This document shows positions 1-8,771 of a DNA stretch of 64,000 bases, in pieces. Made by a program: the position numbers and the translations under genes. Position 1 is the stretch's first letter. The number at the start of each line of letters is the position of its first letter. The stretch lies in NCBI GenBank assembly GCA_963829085.1, contig CAWHHJ010000004.1, positions 434,001-498,000 of the forward strand, written 5' to 3'. The notes beneath the pieces are model-generated. The model did no database searches. It was not told where the DNA came from and saw nothing but the letters and a program-made list of their open reading frames with translations. This stretch comes from PALSA-1004 sp963829085. Its GTDB lineage: Bacteria > Pseudomonadota > Gammaproteobacteria > Burkholderiales > SG8-41.

Positions 1-2
1 GC

Positions 3-359
3 GGCGGCGGCCGCCAGCTCGTTGAGCTGCCGACGTTCGAGGCCTTGACCGATGCGACGTTCTACAACGCGCGCCACTCGCACAGTCGCGTGCTCAAGGT
101 ATGGAAAGAGGAATTCGATGCCATGTACAGCGCTGGCCACTGCGTGAACGTAACACTGCATCCGCGCGGCGACTACGGCTCAGGACGCGCGATCCGCGCG
201 CGGGTCGTCGACGAATTCATTACGTATATGGCCCGCCATCCCGGCGTTTACTTTACAACCGGACGCGAGCTCGCGAGCTGGTGGGCTGGCGAGCACCCGC
301 AGTCTGAGCCGGTTGGCGCCAATCTTGTTCCATTCGATGCTGCGCTCGCCCGCGGCTGA
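3..359 (+). CDS. Polysaccharide deacetylase family protein, C-terminal part (cut by window start)
   Basis: The open frame enters from the left edge (first full codon at base 3) and stops at 357-359, so the N-terminal catalytic part is outside the window. The visible end reads ELPTFEALTDATFYN, then HPRGDYGSGRA, then a PGVYFTTGRELASWW segment. This is the usual C-terminal pattern of the NodB-like deacetylase/puuE-type group, which hydrolyses N-acyl or amide bonds. A TTG at 45 could be called as a start, but the homology-like sequence continues upstream of it, so I treat the gene as truncated by the window. Family assignment is from pattern recognition only, and the substrate is unknown. Confidence 0.7.
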   Translation, partial: GGGRQLVELPTFEALTDATFYNARHSHSRVLKVWKEEFDAMYSAGHCVNVTLHPRGDYGSGRAIRARVVDEFITYMARHPGVYFTTGRELASWWAGEHPQSEPVGANLVPFDAALARG

Positions 360-376
360 AACTCGCGCACCAGCGC

Positions 377-1370
377 TTAATCGAGCTTGCCCGCGATTCT
401 GCTGATCAGCTTGCCATAGCTTTCATAGTCTGCACGCAACCTGGCGGCGAATTGGTCCGGCGTGCGCGCAACTGCTTCCATGCCCTGCGCAGTCCACTGC
501 TCTTTGACGTCGGGCGCAGACAGATATCGTTTCCATTGCGCTGTTCAGCCGGCTGATGATTTCGTTCGGCGTCGCGGCCGGCGCAAGAATGCCCTGCCAT
601 CCAACGAGCTCATAGCCGTGCAAGCCGCCTTCGGCGATCGTCGGCACGTCAGGCAGCGCTGCTATCCGCGCGGGTCCCGTCACGCCGATTGCCCGTAAAC
701 GGGAGAGCGAAACGTGCGGCAACAGAAAAACGGGGCTGTTCCACATGAGATCGACGCGACCGGTGACTAGATCGCTGATCGCGGTCGATCCACCGCCGCG
801 ATATGGCACGTGCAGCATGTCGATATCTGCCATCGCGCAGAAGAGTACGCCGGCCAGATGATAAGCGCTGCCGACACCGTTGGAGCCGTATGAGAGGTTG
901 CCCTTGCGCGCTTTGGCGAGCGCAACCAACTCGCGCACAGTCTTAGCGGGCACTGCGGGATGCGCCACGAGCAGATGCGAGAACTCGCCGATCGGTGCAA
1001 TCGGCGCGAAATCGCGCAAAGGATCGAAACTCACTTTCTGCAAATGGGGCGTCGCCGCAAGCGCCGACCCGGGCGCTGCCAGCAGCGTATAGCCGTCCGG
1101 AGCGCTTCGTGCAACGAATTCGTTCGCGATCATCCCGGTGGCGCCGGGCCTGCTATCGACAACGACCTGCTGTCCGAGCAGCAGCGATAATTTTTGTGCG
1201 ATGGTTCGCGCATTGATGTCCATCGAGCTGCTGGTCGCGTAACCATGCACGAGTCTGATCGTCTTGGTTGGATAAGCGTCAGCACTCAGCGCACAGGCAG
1301 GCAGCAGCCATGCGAGAGCGATTCCGAGGCGCGCTGAGCCATGCAAAACGGTCGCCAATCGCTGCAACAT
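377..1370 (-). CDS. Bug-family (TctC) tripartite tricarboxylate-type periplasmic receptor, frameshifted
   Basis: ATG 1370 opens a signal peptide (LGIALAWLLPACALSADA) followed by YPTKTIRLVHGY, the VVDSRPGATG segment and DGYTLL, all typical of Bug receptors that bind small carboxylates in the periplasm. The open frame goes astray after NSAMETIS near base 525. Dropping one base there restores DVKEQWTAQGMEAVARTPDQ and an end KLISRIAGKLD with TAA at 377-379, giving 330 residues, normal for the family. No tctA/tctB membrane genes are nearby. The gene follows the SAM_HAT gene in the same frame with no stop between them. Ligand unknown. Confidence 0.8.
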
Positions 1371-2129
1371 TATCGTTGTCGGGTTACGCAGCAGACCTAT
1401 CAAACGAGCCCGGAAGATCGGCTGGCCGATGTCGAGCTTCATACATCGCGCGGCACGACATCCATTAGCAGCGATCTCGATCAATCCAAGACTGTTTTCG
1501 TACCAGAACGGCTCGCCGACTTTCGCTTCGGAAAATACCCGGGCGTACCCGACTGTGTAGCCCGCGATGCTGAAGCGCGCCGTTTGCGCTACGCCGTGTG
1601 CCCGCAGTCCGGTGACCGCATTGCCGTAATGATCCACGTAAATGATTTCCGCCAGATCGGCTGGACCGAAGTCGACATCGAACTTATCGACCGGCACGGC
1701 CTTGTCCTCTGGAAACGCTCCACGTGCAATCGACGCAGCAACAGGTGCGAACAGATCGCGTCCATGAAACGAGGCCGAGAGTCGTTCCGGGCGCCATGTA
1801 ATTCGCCAGCGGGTGCATGTAGCGACTCGCGCAGCAATCACCGACAGCAGGCCATTGTCCGGACCCACAAACCAGCGTTGATCGGCTTCCAAGACGACGG
1901 CATCCCGCGCTCCGCCGACGCCCGGATCGACGACAGCCATAACCGTTCCGCCTTGCGGCACACGAGTGGCCAGCGCCGTGAGTAGATGTGCACCCGCCTT
2001 AATTTGGAATGCCGGCGCATCGTGCAGCAGATCGATTACAGGTGTCGTCGGCGCTTGCGCAGCGAGCACCGCTTTGACCTGGCCCACGTAGATGTCTGCG
2101 GCACCGAAGTCAGTGAATAAAAAAATCAT
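1371..2129 (-). CDS. SAM hydroxide adenosyltransferase (SAM_HAT/DUF62) domain, fused in frame to downstream Bug receptor
   Basis: Residues 1-253 of the open frame starting at ATG 2129 match the SAM hydrolase/chlorinase/fluorinase superfamily. An N-terminal TDFG...D.YVGQVKA motif is followed by VVDPGVGGAR and GPDNG, and by a C-terminal small domain ending NSLGLIEIAANG...IGQPI. Known members convert S-adenosylmethionine and water to adenosine and methionine. The domain looks complete at about 250 residues, but no stop follows: the frame runs straight on into a TctC/Bug receptor whose natural ATG is at 1370. The end given here is the last base before that ATG. A stop lies close by in another frame, so a lost stop or a small indel is as likely as a real fusion. 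Confidence 0.75.
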
Positions 2130-2211
2130 CGATGCATGTTAGCAGTGATGCGCTGTGCTCAGTAGTCGAGCGCGAAGTCATACAACGAAACACCGGCGGC
2201 GATCAACAAAT

Positions 2212-2238
2212 AAAAAAGCCGGCTTGCGCCGGCTTTTC
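2212..2238 (-). terminator. Rho-independent terminator of the alpha operon
   Basis: On the minus strand the inverted repeat GCCGGC-GCAA-GCCGGC is followed at once by a run of six T and a further T-rich stretch. It lies about 20 bases past the rplQ stop, as expected for the end of the long ribosomal block. Confidence 0.85.
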
Positions 2239-2256
2239 AAATGTTCCTGATTATTT

Positions 2257-2661
2257 TTATGCAGCCTTGGTGACTGCTTCGTCTTTTTTATCCTCAGCGA
2301 TTTCCGGCCGGTCAATGAGCTCAACGACCGCCATCGGCGCGTTATCCCCCTTGCGAAAACCAAATTTCAGAATACGTAAATAACCGCCGTTGCGCGCTGC
2401 GTAACGCGGACCCAGCTCACCAAACAGCTTGATGACCATTTCGCGATCGCGCAGGCGATTGAACGCTAGACGGCGATTGGCGAGCGAAGGCGATTTACCA
2501 AGTGTAAGAATCGGTTCGGCAACACGTCGCAGCTCTTTGGCCTTCGGCAGCGTCGTCTTGATGACTTCATGCCGCAGCAGCGACACGGTCATGTTCCGCA
2601 ACATCGCGAGCCGGTGGCTGCTGGTGCGGTTGAGTTTTCTTAAGCCGAGGCGGTGACGCAT
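2257..2661 (-). CDS. rplQ: 50S ribosomal protein L17
   Basis: This 134-residue protein starts MRHRLGLRKLNRTSSHR, the signature N-terminus of bacterial L17, a protein near the peptide exit tunnel of the large subunit. The C-terminus carries a short acidic and lysine tail (AEDKKDEAVTKAA). It is the last gene of the alpha operon, 12 bases after rpoA and directly ahead of a terminator. The length is normal and no defects are seen. Confidence 0.97.
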   Translation of the reverse strand: MRHRLGLRKLNRTSSHRLAMLRNMTVSLLRHEVIKTTLPKAKELRRVAEPILTLGKSPSLANRRLAFNRLRDREMVIKLFGELGPRYAARNGGYLRILKFGFRKGDNAPMAVVELIDRPEIAEDKKDEAVTKAA

Positions 2662-2673
2662 GAAAAATCCCTT

Positions 2674-3669
2674 TTATACTTTTTCGAGGCCAACCGGCGG
2701 CCAGTTTTCAAGCCGCATGCCCAGCGTCAGGCCGCGCGATGCGAGCACTTCCTTGATCTCATTGAGCGACTTGCGGCCGAGGTTCGGCGTCTTCAGCAAT
2801 TCGGTTTCGGTGCGCTGGATCAAATCACCGATGTAATAAATATTTTCGGCCTTGAGGCAGTTCGCCGAACGCACGGTGAGCTCCAGATCGTCGACCGGAC
2901 GCAGCAGGATCGGATCGATCTGCTGGGCTTTCGGCTGCTCGATCTGCACGGGCGTGCCTTTGAGATCCGCAAACACCACGAGCTGGTCGACGAGAATACG
3001 TGCGGCATAGCGGATCGCTTCTTCCGGCTCAATGGCGCCATTCGTTTCAATGTCAACGATCAGCTTGTCCAGGTCGGTGCGCTGTTCGACGCGAGCAGAG
3101 TCGACCTGGTAGCTGACGCGGCGCACCGGACTGTATGACGCGTCGAGCACAATGCTGCCGACCGCGCGGCTGATCGCGCCTTCGATCTGCTCGCCTCGGC
3201 TCGTGCGCACGGCGGCGGGCACATAGCCACGGCCGTGCTCGACCTTGATCTGCATGTCGAGCTTGCCGCCAGCGGTTAGATGTGCGATCACGTGATCCGG
3301 ATTGACGATTTCCACGTCGTGCATCGGCTCGATGTCACCGGCGGTCACGACGCCTTCACCCTGCTTGCGCAGTGTCAGCATCACTTCCTCGCGGTTGTGC
3401 AGTTTGAGCACGATGCCTTTCAAATTCAGCAGAATGTCGACGACGTCTTCCTGCACGCCGTCAATCGTCGAGTATTCATGCAAGACGCCGCTCATCTTGA
3501 CTTCCGTCGCGGCGAATCCCGGCATAGAGGACAGCAGAATGCGTCGCAGGGCATTGCCCAAGGTGTGGCCGTACCCGCGTTCGAACGGCTCCATCGTCAC
3601 TTTCGCGTGAAACGGCGAAAGGTTTTGGACGTCGATGATGCGAGGCTTAAGAAAAGTGCTGCTTGCCAT
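2674..3669 (-). CDS. rpoA: DNA-directed RNA polymerase subunit alpha
   Basis: This intact 331-residue alpha subunit has the N-terminal assembly domain (LGNALRRILLSSMPG, about residues 35-50), a flexible linker near 235-250 and the C-terminal DNA- and activator-binding domain (LTVRSANCLKAENI ... TPNLGRKSLNEIKE). It dimerises to nucleate core polymerase. It sits between rpsD and rplQ in the standard alpha operon. Confidence 0.98.
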   Translation of the reverse strand: MASSTFLKPRIIDVQNLSPFHAKVTMEPFERGYGHTLGNALRRILLSSMPGFAATEVKMSGVLHEYSTIDGVQEDVVDILLNLKGIVLKLHNREEVMLTLRKQGEGVVTAGDIEPMHDVEIVNPDHVIAHLTAGGKLDMQIKVEHGRGYVPAAVRTSRGEQIEGAISRAVGSIVLDASYSPVRRVSYQVDSARVEQRTDLDKLIVDIETNGAIEPEEAIRYAARILVDQLVVFADLKGTPVQIEQPKAQQIDPILLRPVDDLELTVRSANCLKAENIYYIGDLIQRTETELLKTPNLGRKSLNEIKEVLASRGLTLGMRLENWPPVGLEKV

Positions 3670-3685
3670 GGCTTAATCCTCTCAA

Positions 3686-4313
3686 TTACTTGGAATAGAG
3701 CTCGACCACCAGTGATTCATTAATGGTGGAAGGCAGGTCTGAACGTTGCGGCATGCTCTTGTAGGTGCCCTTCAAAGGCGGCGGTGTCCACATCGAGCCA
3801 TTCGGGGTATCCGCGGCCGGAAGTCGCTTCGAGCGCGGCCTTGATGCGCAGTTGCTCTTTGGCCTTGCCCGCGACTTCGACGACGTCACCGGGACGCAAC
3901 AGATAGGAAGGAATGTTGACGCGAACACCGTTCACCAGAATGCCGTTGTGGCGCACGATCTGGCGCGATTCAGCGCGCGAGGCGCCGAAGCCCATCTTGT
4001 AGGTGATGTTGTCGAGGCGCGATTCGAGCATCTGCAGCAACGCTTCGCCGGTAATGCCTTTCTTCTGCGACGCGCGCTGATAAACATTGCGGAACTGTCG
4101 CTCGAGCAGGCCATAGATACGGCGCAGCTTCTGCTTTTCGCGCAGCTGTACGCCATAACCGGACAGGCGGCTGTTCTTCTGACCGTGCTGACCCGGCGGA
4201 TAATTGCGGCGCTCAATCGGACATTTATCGGTGAAGCACTTATCGCCTTTGAGGAAGAGTTTCTCGCCCTCGCGGCGGCACTGACGGCACTTTGCGTCTA
4301 GATTTCTAGCCAC
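3686..4313 (-). CDS. rpsD: 30S ribosomal protein S4 (one-base frameshift near the 3' end)
   Basis: The start is GTG at 4313, chosen because AAGGAG lies about nine bases upstream and the protein then begins (V)ARNLDAKCRQC. The N-terminus keeps the zinc-type pattern C-X2-C-X13-C-X4-C. S4 starts small-subunit assembly on 16S rRNA. The frame breaks at the CCC at 3768-3770 (GGG in the coding strand). Removing one base restores GTYKSMPQRSDLPSTINESL and a 208-residue protein, the normal length. As S4 is essential and no second copy is visible, a homopolymer sequence error is the simplest explanation. Confidence 0.93.
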
Positions 4314-4326
4314 GAACTCGTTCTCC

Positions 4327-4716
4327 TTAGATGCGACGCCGCTTCGGCGCGCGGCATCCATTGTGCGGCACGGGCGTTACGTCGGCGATGCTGGTGATCT
4401 TGAACCCGACAGCATTGAGCGCCCGCATCGCTGACTCGCGGCCGGGGCCCGGGCCTTTGATGCGGACCTCGAGATTTTTTACGCCGCATTCCTGCGCCAG
4501 TTTGCCGGCATGCTCGGCGGCGATCTGCGCCGCAAACGGCGTTGACTTGCGCGAGCCTTTAAAGCCCGCGGAGCCGCTGGTCGCCCATGACAACGCGTTG
4601 CCCTGCCGATCGGTAATCGTGATCACGGTGTTATTGAAGGAGGCATGAATGTGCGCGATGCCTTCGGCGACATTCTTCTTGACCTTCTTGCGAACCCGCG
4701 TGTTTGCCTTTGCCAT
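4327..4716 (-). CDS. rpsK: 30S ribosomal protein S11
   Basis: An intact 129-residue S11. The core (HIHASFNNTVITITDRQGN) and the highly conserved end (GCRAPKRRRI) are both present. The protein lies on the platform of the small subunit near the E-site and anti-Shine-Dalgarno region. It sits between rpsM and rpsD in the alpha operon. Confidence 0.97.
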   Translation of the reverse strand: MAKANTRVRKKVKKNVAEGIAHIHASFNNTVITITDRQGNALSWATSGSAGFKGSRKSTPFAAQIAAEHAGKLAQECGVKNLEVRIKGPGPGRESAMRALNAVGFKITSIADVTPVPHNGCRAPKRRRI

Positions 4717-4754
4717 TTATTATGCTTTCCGCTTTCCGTTTAACTACACTTCGA

Positions 4755-5132
4755 TCAGGCCGTTACGGCTTTCTGTATCTTCACCGCTGCCTTGCGCGGA
4801 CCTTTACGCGTACGCGCATTGGTGCGTGTGCGCTGTCCGCGCACCGGCAGTCCCCGGCGATGACGCAGTCCGCGCCAGGTGCCGAGATCCATCAGGCGCT
4901 TGATGTTCATTGAAACTTCGCGGCGCAAATCGCCTTCTATCGCGAACTTGCCCACCTGCTCGCGCAGTTTTTCCATGTCGGTATCGGACAAATCCTTGAC
5001 CTTGGACGTAGTCTGCACGCCGGCTGCAGCGCATATCGCACGGGCACGGCTGCGGCCGACTCCGTAAATCGCGGTCAACGCGACTTCGGCATGCTGATGA
5101 TTCGGAATGTTTACGCCACCAATACGGGCCAT
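4755..5132 (-). CDS. rpsM: 30S ribosomal protein S13
   Basis: This 125-residue S13 begins MARIGGVNIP, contains the helix-two-turn-helix segment (YGVGRSRA) and ends in the basic tail that contacts tRNA (GQRTRTNARTRKGPRK). It is the first gene of the alpha operon and has a good sigma-70 promoter just upstream, at 5218-5246. Confidence 0.97.
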   Translation of the reverse strand: MARIGGVNIPNHQHAEVALTAIYGVGRSRARAICAAAGVQTTSKVKDLSDTDMEKLREQVGKFAIEGDLRREVSMNIKRLMDLGTWRGLRHRRGLPVRGQRTRTNARTRKGPRKAAVKIQKAVTA

Positions 5133-5217
5133 GGATCTCTACCTTTTGCGTTCAATTGCACGTCTGTATCGCGTGCTTCGACTAAAGACGAAATGCGCGG
5201 AAACTGCAAAGCCGGAA

Positions 5218-5246
5218 ATTATAACGCGTTCATTTGCAACAGTAAA
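5218..5246 (-). promoter_or_regulatory. Predicted sigma-70 promoter of the alpha operon
   Basis: On the minus strand TTTACT and TATAAT are separated by exactly 17 bases. The -10 box is a perfect consensus. It lies in the rpmJ-rpsM gap, about 85 bases upstream of the rpsM start, where enteric bacteria also place an alpha-operon promoter. Confidence 0.7.
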
Positions 5247-5261
5247 CGCATAAACGGCCAT

Positions 5262-5375
5262 TTAACCTTGACGCTGCTTATGACGCGGGTCCTTACAGAT
5301 CACGCGCACGACACGCTTGCGCCGGATGATCTTGCAATTGCGGCAGATTTTTTTGACCGAAGCCAGCACTTTCAT
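5262..5375 (-). CDS. rpmJ: 50S ribosomal protein L36
   Basis: This 37-residue gene begins ATG 5375 with AAGGAG seven bases upstream, and reads MKVLASVKKICRNCK ... RVICKDPRHKQRQG. The zinc ligands Cys11, Cys14, Cys27 and His32 are all present, so this is the zinc-binding form. It is the last gene of the spc operon, after infA. Confidence 0.96.
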   Translation of the reverse strand: MKVLASVKKICRNCKIIRRKRVVRVICKDPRHKQRQG

Positions 5376-5402
5376 AAATTGCTCCTTTGACTACTTGCCG
5401 CG

Positions 5403-5621
5403 CTATTTAGCGCGGAAGGTGATTCGGCAGCGCGTCAAATCATACGGCGACACTTCAACCGTGACCTTGTCGCCGGGCAGAATGCGGATGTAGTGCATGC
5501 GCATCTTGCCGGAGATATGGCCCAGCACCGTGTGACCGTTTTCCAGCTTGACCCGGAATGTTGCGTTTGGCAGGGTTTCAACTATCGAGCCCTGCATCTC
5601 AATCGTTTCTTCTTTCGCCAT
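5403..5621 (-). CDS. infA: Translation initiation factor IF-1
   Basis: A 72-residue single OB-fold protein (MAKEETIEMQGSIVE ... GDKVTVEVSPYDL). IF-1 binds the A site of the small subunit during initiation. Its ATG shares one base with the secY stop (TAATG), implying translational coupling. Confidence 0.97.
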   Translation of the reverse strand: MAKEETIEMQGSIVETLPNATFRVKLENGHTVLGHISGKMRMHYIRILPGDKVTVEVSPYDLTRCRITFRAK

Positions 5622-6949
5622 TAGCGAGTCGGGAACACACCGCCCCCTTTGAAATTCGCCTTCTTGAGCAGGCTTTCATACTGCTGGCTCATCGCATATG
5701 CCTGGACCTGCGCCATAAAATCCATCGTCACGACAACGATGATCAAAAGGCTGGTGCCGCCGAAATAGAACGGCACTTTTTTCCAGACGATGAGGAATTC
5801 CGGCAACAGGCATACCAGCGTCACATAAAACGATCCGACCAGCGTCAGCCGCAGCATGATTTTTTCGATGTAGCGCGCGGTCTGATCGCCGGGACGTATG
5901 CCCGGGACAAAAGCGCCGCTCTTCTTCAGGTTTTCGGCAGTTTCCTTCGGATTAAACATCAGTGCGGCATAGAAGAAGCAGAAAAATATGATCGCCGCTG
6001 AATACAGAAACACGTATACCGGCTCGCCGGGATGAAGCGTCGATGCGATATTCGACAGCCAGCGCATGTGTTCACTCGTGCCAAACCAGCCCGCAAGCGT
6101 TGCCGGGAACAGGATGATGCTAGAAGCGAATATCGGCGGAATCACGCCCGACATATTCAGCTTCAACGGCAAATGCGATGACTGTCCGCCGTATACCTTG
6201 CGCCCGACCTGCCGCTTTGCGTAGTTGACGAGGATGCGCCGCTGGCCACGTTCGACGAAGCACACCAGCGCCGTGACGCCGACTACCAATATGGCGATCA
6301 CCAGGATTGTCAGAATTGTGAACGCGCCGGTGCGCTGCAGCTCGAGCGTTCCGGCTATAGCATTCGGCAGTCCGGCCGCGATGCCCGCGAAAATGATCAG
6401 CGATATACCGTTTCCGATACCGCGCTCGGTGATCTGCTCTCCGAGCCACATCAGGAACATCGTGCCGGTGACCAGCGTCATCATCGTCGTGAGGCGGAAT
6501 GCGATGCCCGGATCGATTACCAGGCCGCGTTGCGATTCGAGCGCGATGGCAATGCCCATGCCCTGAAACAGCGCCAGCCCGGCGGTGCCATAGCGAGTGT
6601 ACTGAGTGATCTTGCGGCGTCCCGATTCGCCTTCCTTCTTGAGCGCTTCGAGCGTCGGCGACACCACCGTCATCAACTGCATGATGATTGACGCCGATAT
6701 GTACGGCATGATGCCAAGCGCAAAGATCGTGAAACGCGACAGCGCGCCACCCGAGAACATGTTGAACATGTCCAGGATGCCGCCGCGCTGCGATTTGAAC
6801 AGTTCCGACAGCGCAACGGGATCGATGCCGGGCACTGGAATGTGCGCACCGATGCGATACACGATCAACGCGCCGAGCAGGAACAGCAGGCGGCGATTGA
6901 GATCGCCCATCTTGCCCTGCATGCTCAGCATTGAATTACTGTTTGCCAA
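5621..6949 (-). CDS. secY: Protein translocase channel subunit SecY
   Basis: A 442-residue polytopic membrane protein with about ten hydrophobic spans. The conserved start of TM1 (RRLLFLLGALIVYRIGAHIPVPG) and the cytoplasmic loop (GTALVCFVERGQRRI-like) are present. With SecE, which is encoded in the same block at 32.7 kb, and SecG it forms the Sec channel for export and membrane insertion. It is at its usual place between rplO and infA. The length is normal and the frame intact. Confidence 0.98.
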   Translation of the reverse strand: MANSNSMLSMQGKMGDLNRRLLFLLGALIVYRIGAHIPVPGIDPVALSELFKSQRGGILDMFNMFSGGALSRFTIFALGIMPYISASIIMQLMTVVSPTLEALKKEGESGRRKITQYTRYGTAGLALFQGMGIAIALESQRGLVIDPGIAFRLTTMMTLVTGTMFLMWLGEQITERGIGNGISLIIFAGIAAGLPNAIAGTLELQRTGAFTILTILVIAILVVGVTALVCFVERGQRRILVNYAKRQVGRKVYGGQSSHLPLKLNMSGVIPPIFASSIILFPATLAGWFGTSEHMRWLSNIASTLHPGEPVYVFLYSAAIIFFCFFYAALMFNPKETAENLKKSGAFVPGIRPGDQTARYIEKIMLRLTLVGSFYVTLVCLLPEFLIVWKKVPFYFGGTSLLIIVVVTMDFMAQVQAYAMSQQYESLLKKANFKGGGVFPTR

Positions 6950-6951
6950 CG

Positions 6952-7665
6952 CTACTCGTCCTTCTTAGCTTTCTTCCCCGCGGCTTTCTCTTTGCCACCG
7001 CCGGTTTTGGGTTGAGCTTTGGCATCAGCCTTGGCTTCGCCTTTAGCTTTCGCGTCGGCCTTCGCTTTACTCTTCGCTTCAGCTTTCGCCTCGGCGCTTA
7101 CCGCCGCCTTGGCATTTTCTTCGGCAATCGTCGCCGACGTAGTCGCCGCCCGCTGTTGCGCCCTTACGATCGCGGCTTCCCTGCGTGTATCTTTTTTACT
7201 GCTCTTGGCGGCTGCCTCGCCGGTCGTGACCGGCATTTCAACTGAGCCGCCTGCCGCTTCGACCGCTGCTTTGGCACCCTTCGAGGTCAGCAGGCCATGC
7301 AGCGCAACCTTGCGCTTGATCTCGCCCGACACGATCACTTTCGCGGTGAGCGCATGGATGGGCACGACACCGGCCTCTTTAAGAACCAGAATATCCACCG
7401 TATCCGCCGTGAGGCCATTCAAGTCCGACAGCCTCACTTCCGCAGTGTCGCCGCGCGTCTGAGAAATGAAGCCGCGCTTTGGCAAACGACGCTGCAACGG
7501 CATCTGTCCGCCTTCGAAGCCGGTTTTATGATAACCGCCTGCACGCGCCTTCTGGCCTTTATGGCCGCGCCCGGCAGTCTTGCCCAGCCCACTGCCGATG
7601 CCGCGCCCGACGCGCCGTTTGGCGTGCTTGGCGCCGGTGCCCGGTTTGATCGTATTAAGTTGCAT
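6952..7665 (-). CDS. rplO: 50S ribosomal protein L15 with 91-residue lysine/alanine-rich tail
   Basis: Residues 1-146 are a full standard L15 (MQLNTIKPGTGAKHAKRRVG; GRGHKGQKAR; GGQMPLQRRLPKRGF). The usual length is about 144, yet this frame continues to 237 residues. The extra 91 residues are low-complexity Ala/Lys with AEAK, AKAD and AKGE-like units ending GKKAKKDE. The frame remains open with no rare features, and secY starts two bases after the stop, so the tail seems genuine. Its function is unknown. A basic, disordered tail could contact rRNA or nucleic acid near the exit tunnel, but that is inference. Confidence 0.95.
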   Translation of the reverse strand: MQLNTIKPGTGAKHAKRRVGRGIGSGLGKTAGRGHKGQKARAGGYHKTGFEGGQMPLQRRLPKRGFISQTRGDTAEVRLSDLNGLTADTVDILVLKEAGVVPIHALTAKVIVSGEIKRKVALHGLLTSKGAKAAVEAAGGSVEMPVTTGEAAAKSSKKDTRREAAIVRAQQRAATTSATIAEENAKAAVSAEAKAEAKSKAKADAKAKGEAKADAKAQPKTGGGKEKAAGKKAKKDE

Positions 7666-7863
7666 CTATCCCTCGCACTTCAAGAGGTAACTGATCTTAT
7701 TTATCATGCCGCGCACTTCAGGCGTATCGGTAAGCTGGACGCTCGAATTAATGCGGCGCAGACCGAGGCCGCGGGCGGTCGCCCGATGTGACTGCATGGT
7801 GCCGATTAGACTTCTCACCAGCGTCACCTTGACAGTTTTGCTTTGCGGGTTCGGATTGGCCAT
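7666..7863 (-). CDS. rpmD: 50S ribosomal protein L30
   Basis: This 65-residue protein has the L30 core VKVTLVRSLIG and GLGLRRINSSVQL with a short N-terminal extension (MANPNPQSK). The stop directly abuts the rplO start codon. It is part of the spc operon between rpsE and rplO. Confidence 0.95.
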   Translation of the reverse strand: MANPNPQSKTVKVTLVRSLIGTMQSHRATARGLGLRRINSSVQLTDTPEVRGMINKISYLLKCEG

Positions 7864-7865
7864 GG

Positions 7866-8390
7866 TTACCCCGTTATTTCTTCCACTGACTTGCCGCGTT
7901 TGGCGGCGACATCAGACGGCGTGTTCATCGCCTGCAAGCCATTGAGCGTGGCGCGGACCACGTTGTATGGATTAGTCGAACCGACGATCTTCGCCAGCAC
8001 ATTCGTGATTCCCATGACTTCGAAAATAGCGCGCATCGGGCCGCCTGCAATGATGCCGGTGCCTTCGGATGCGGGCTGCATATAGACACGCGCCGAGCCA
8101 TGGCGGCCGATGACTGCGTGATGCAGCGTGCCATTCTTCAAAGTGATCTTGACCAGTTTGCGACGGGCTTCATCCATTGCCTTTTGCACCGATACCGGTA
8201 CCTCGCGCGCCTTGCCTTTACCCATACCCACCCGTCCATCGCCATCGCCGACGACGACGAGGGCCGCAAAACCCATGACCCGGCCGCCCTTGACGACCTT
8301 GGTCACACGGTTGATGGCGATCATCTTTTCGCGCAAGCCGTCGCCGCGCTCTTCCCCGCCCGCCATCCTGTTTGCCTGGAGTTTTGCCAT
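7866..8390 (-). CDS. rpsE: 30S ribosomal protein S5
   Basis: A 174-residue S5 with the N-terminal double-stranded RNA-binding part (EKMIAINRVTKVVKGGR) and the C-terminal domain (VYMQPASEGTGIIAGG). S5 lies at the mRNA entry site and affects decoding accuracy. Intact; spc operon. Confidence 0.97.
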   Translation of the reverse strand: MAKLQANRMAGGEERGDGLREKMIAINRVTKVVKGGRVMGFAALVVVGDGDGRVGMGKGKAREVPVSVQKAMDEARRKLVKITLKNGTLHHAVIGRHGSARVYMQPASEGTGIIAGGPMRAIFEVMGITNVLAKIVGSTNPYNVVRATLNGLQAMNTPSDVAAKRGKSVEEITG

Positions 8391-8402
8391 ATGGTTTCCT
8401 GA

Positions 8403-8762
8403 CTAGAACTTAAGCCCGTGCTCGCGCGCAGCTTCTGCCAGCGCCTTCACACGACCGTGATATTTATAGCCGCCGCGGTCGAATGCGACCGCTTCGATGC
8501 CAAGCGCCTTCGCTTTTTCCGCAATGCGCTTGCCGACCTGCGCCGCTGCTTCGATGTTGCCGCCGTTCTTGACCGCCTTGCGCAGCTCCGGCTCGACAGT
8601 CGAGGCGCTCGTCAATACTTTTGCACCGCTCGCATCGATGACCTGCGCGTACATATGTCCGTTCGAACGATGGACCGCGAGGCGCGCGACGCGCAGTTCC
8701 GCGATCTTGAGGCGCGTCTGCCGCGCGCGGCGCAATCTCGCCTGATTCTTCGATTCTTTCAT
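8403..8762 (-). CDS. rplR: 50S ribosomal protein L18
   Basis: A 119-residue L18 that binds 5S rRNA. The N-terminus is strongly basic (NQARLRRARQTRLKI), and the C-terminus keeps the conserved GIEAVAFDRGGYKYHGRVKA block. Intact; between rplF and rpsE. Confidence 0.97.
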   Translation of the reverse strand: MKESKNQARLRRARQTRLKIAELRVARLAVHRSNGHMYAQVIDASGAKVLTSASTVEPELRKAVKNGGNIEAAAQVGKRIAEKAKALGIEAVAFDRGGYKYHGRVKALAEAAREHGLKF

Positions 8763-8771
8763 GGCCCGTCC

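Noticed and set aside
1341..1985. 214-residue plus-strand open frame
   Set aside because: Antisense to the SAM_HAT domain, with no family-like sequence and no ribosome-binding site.
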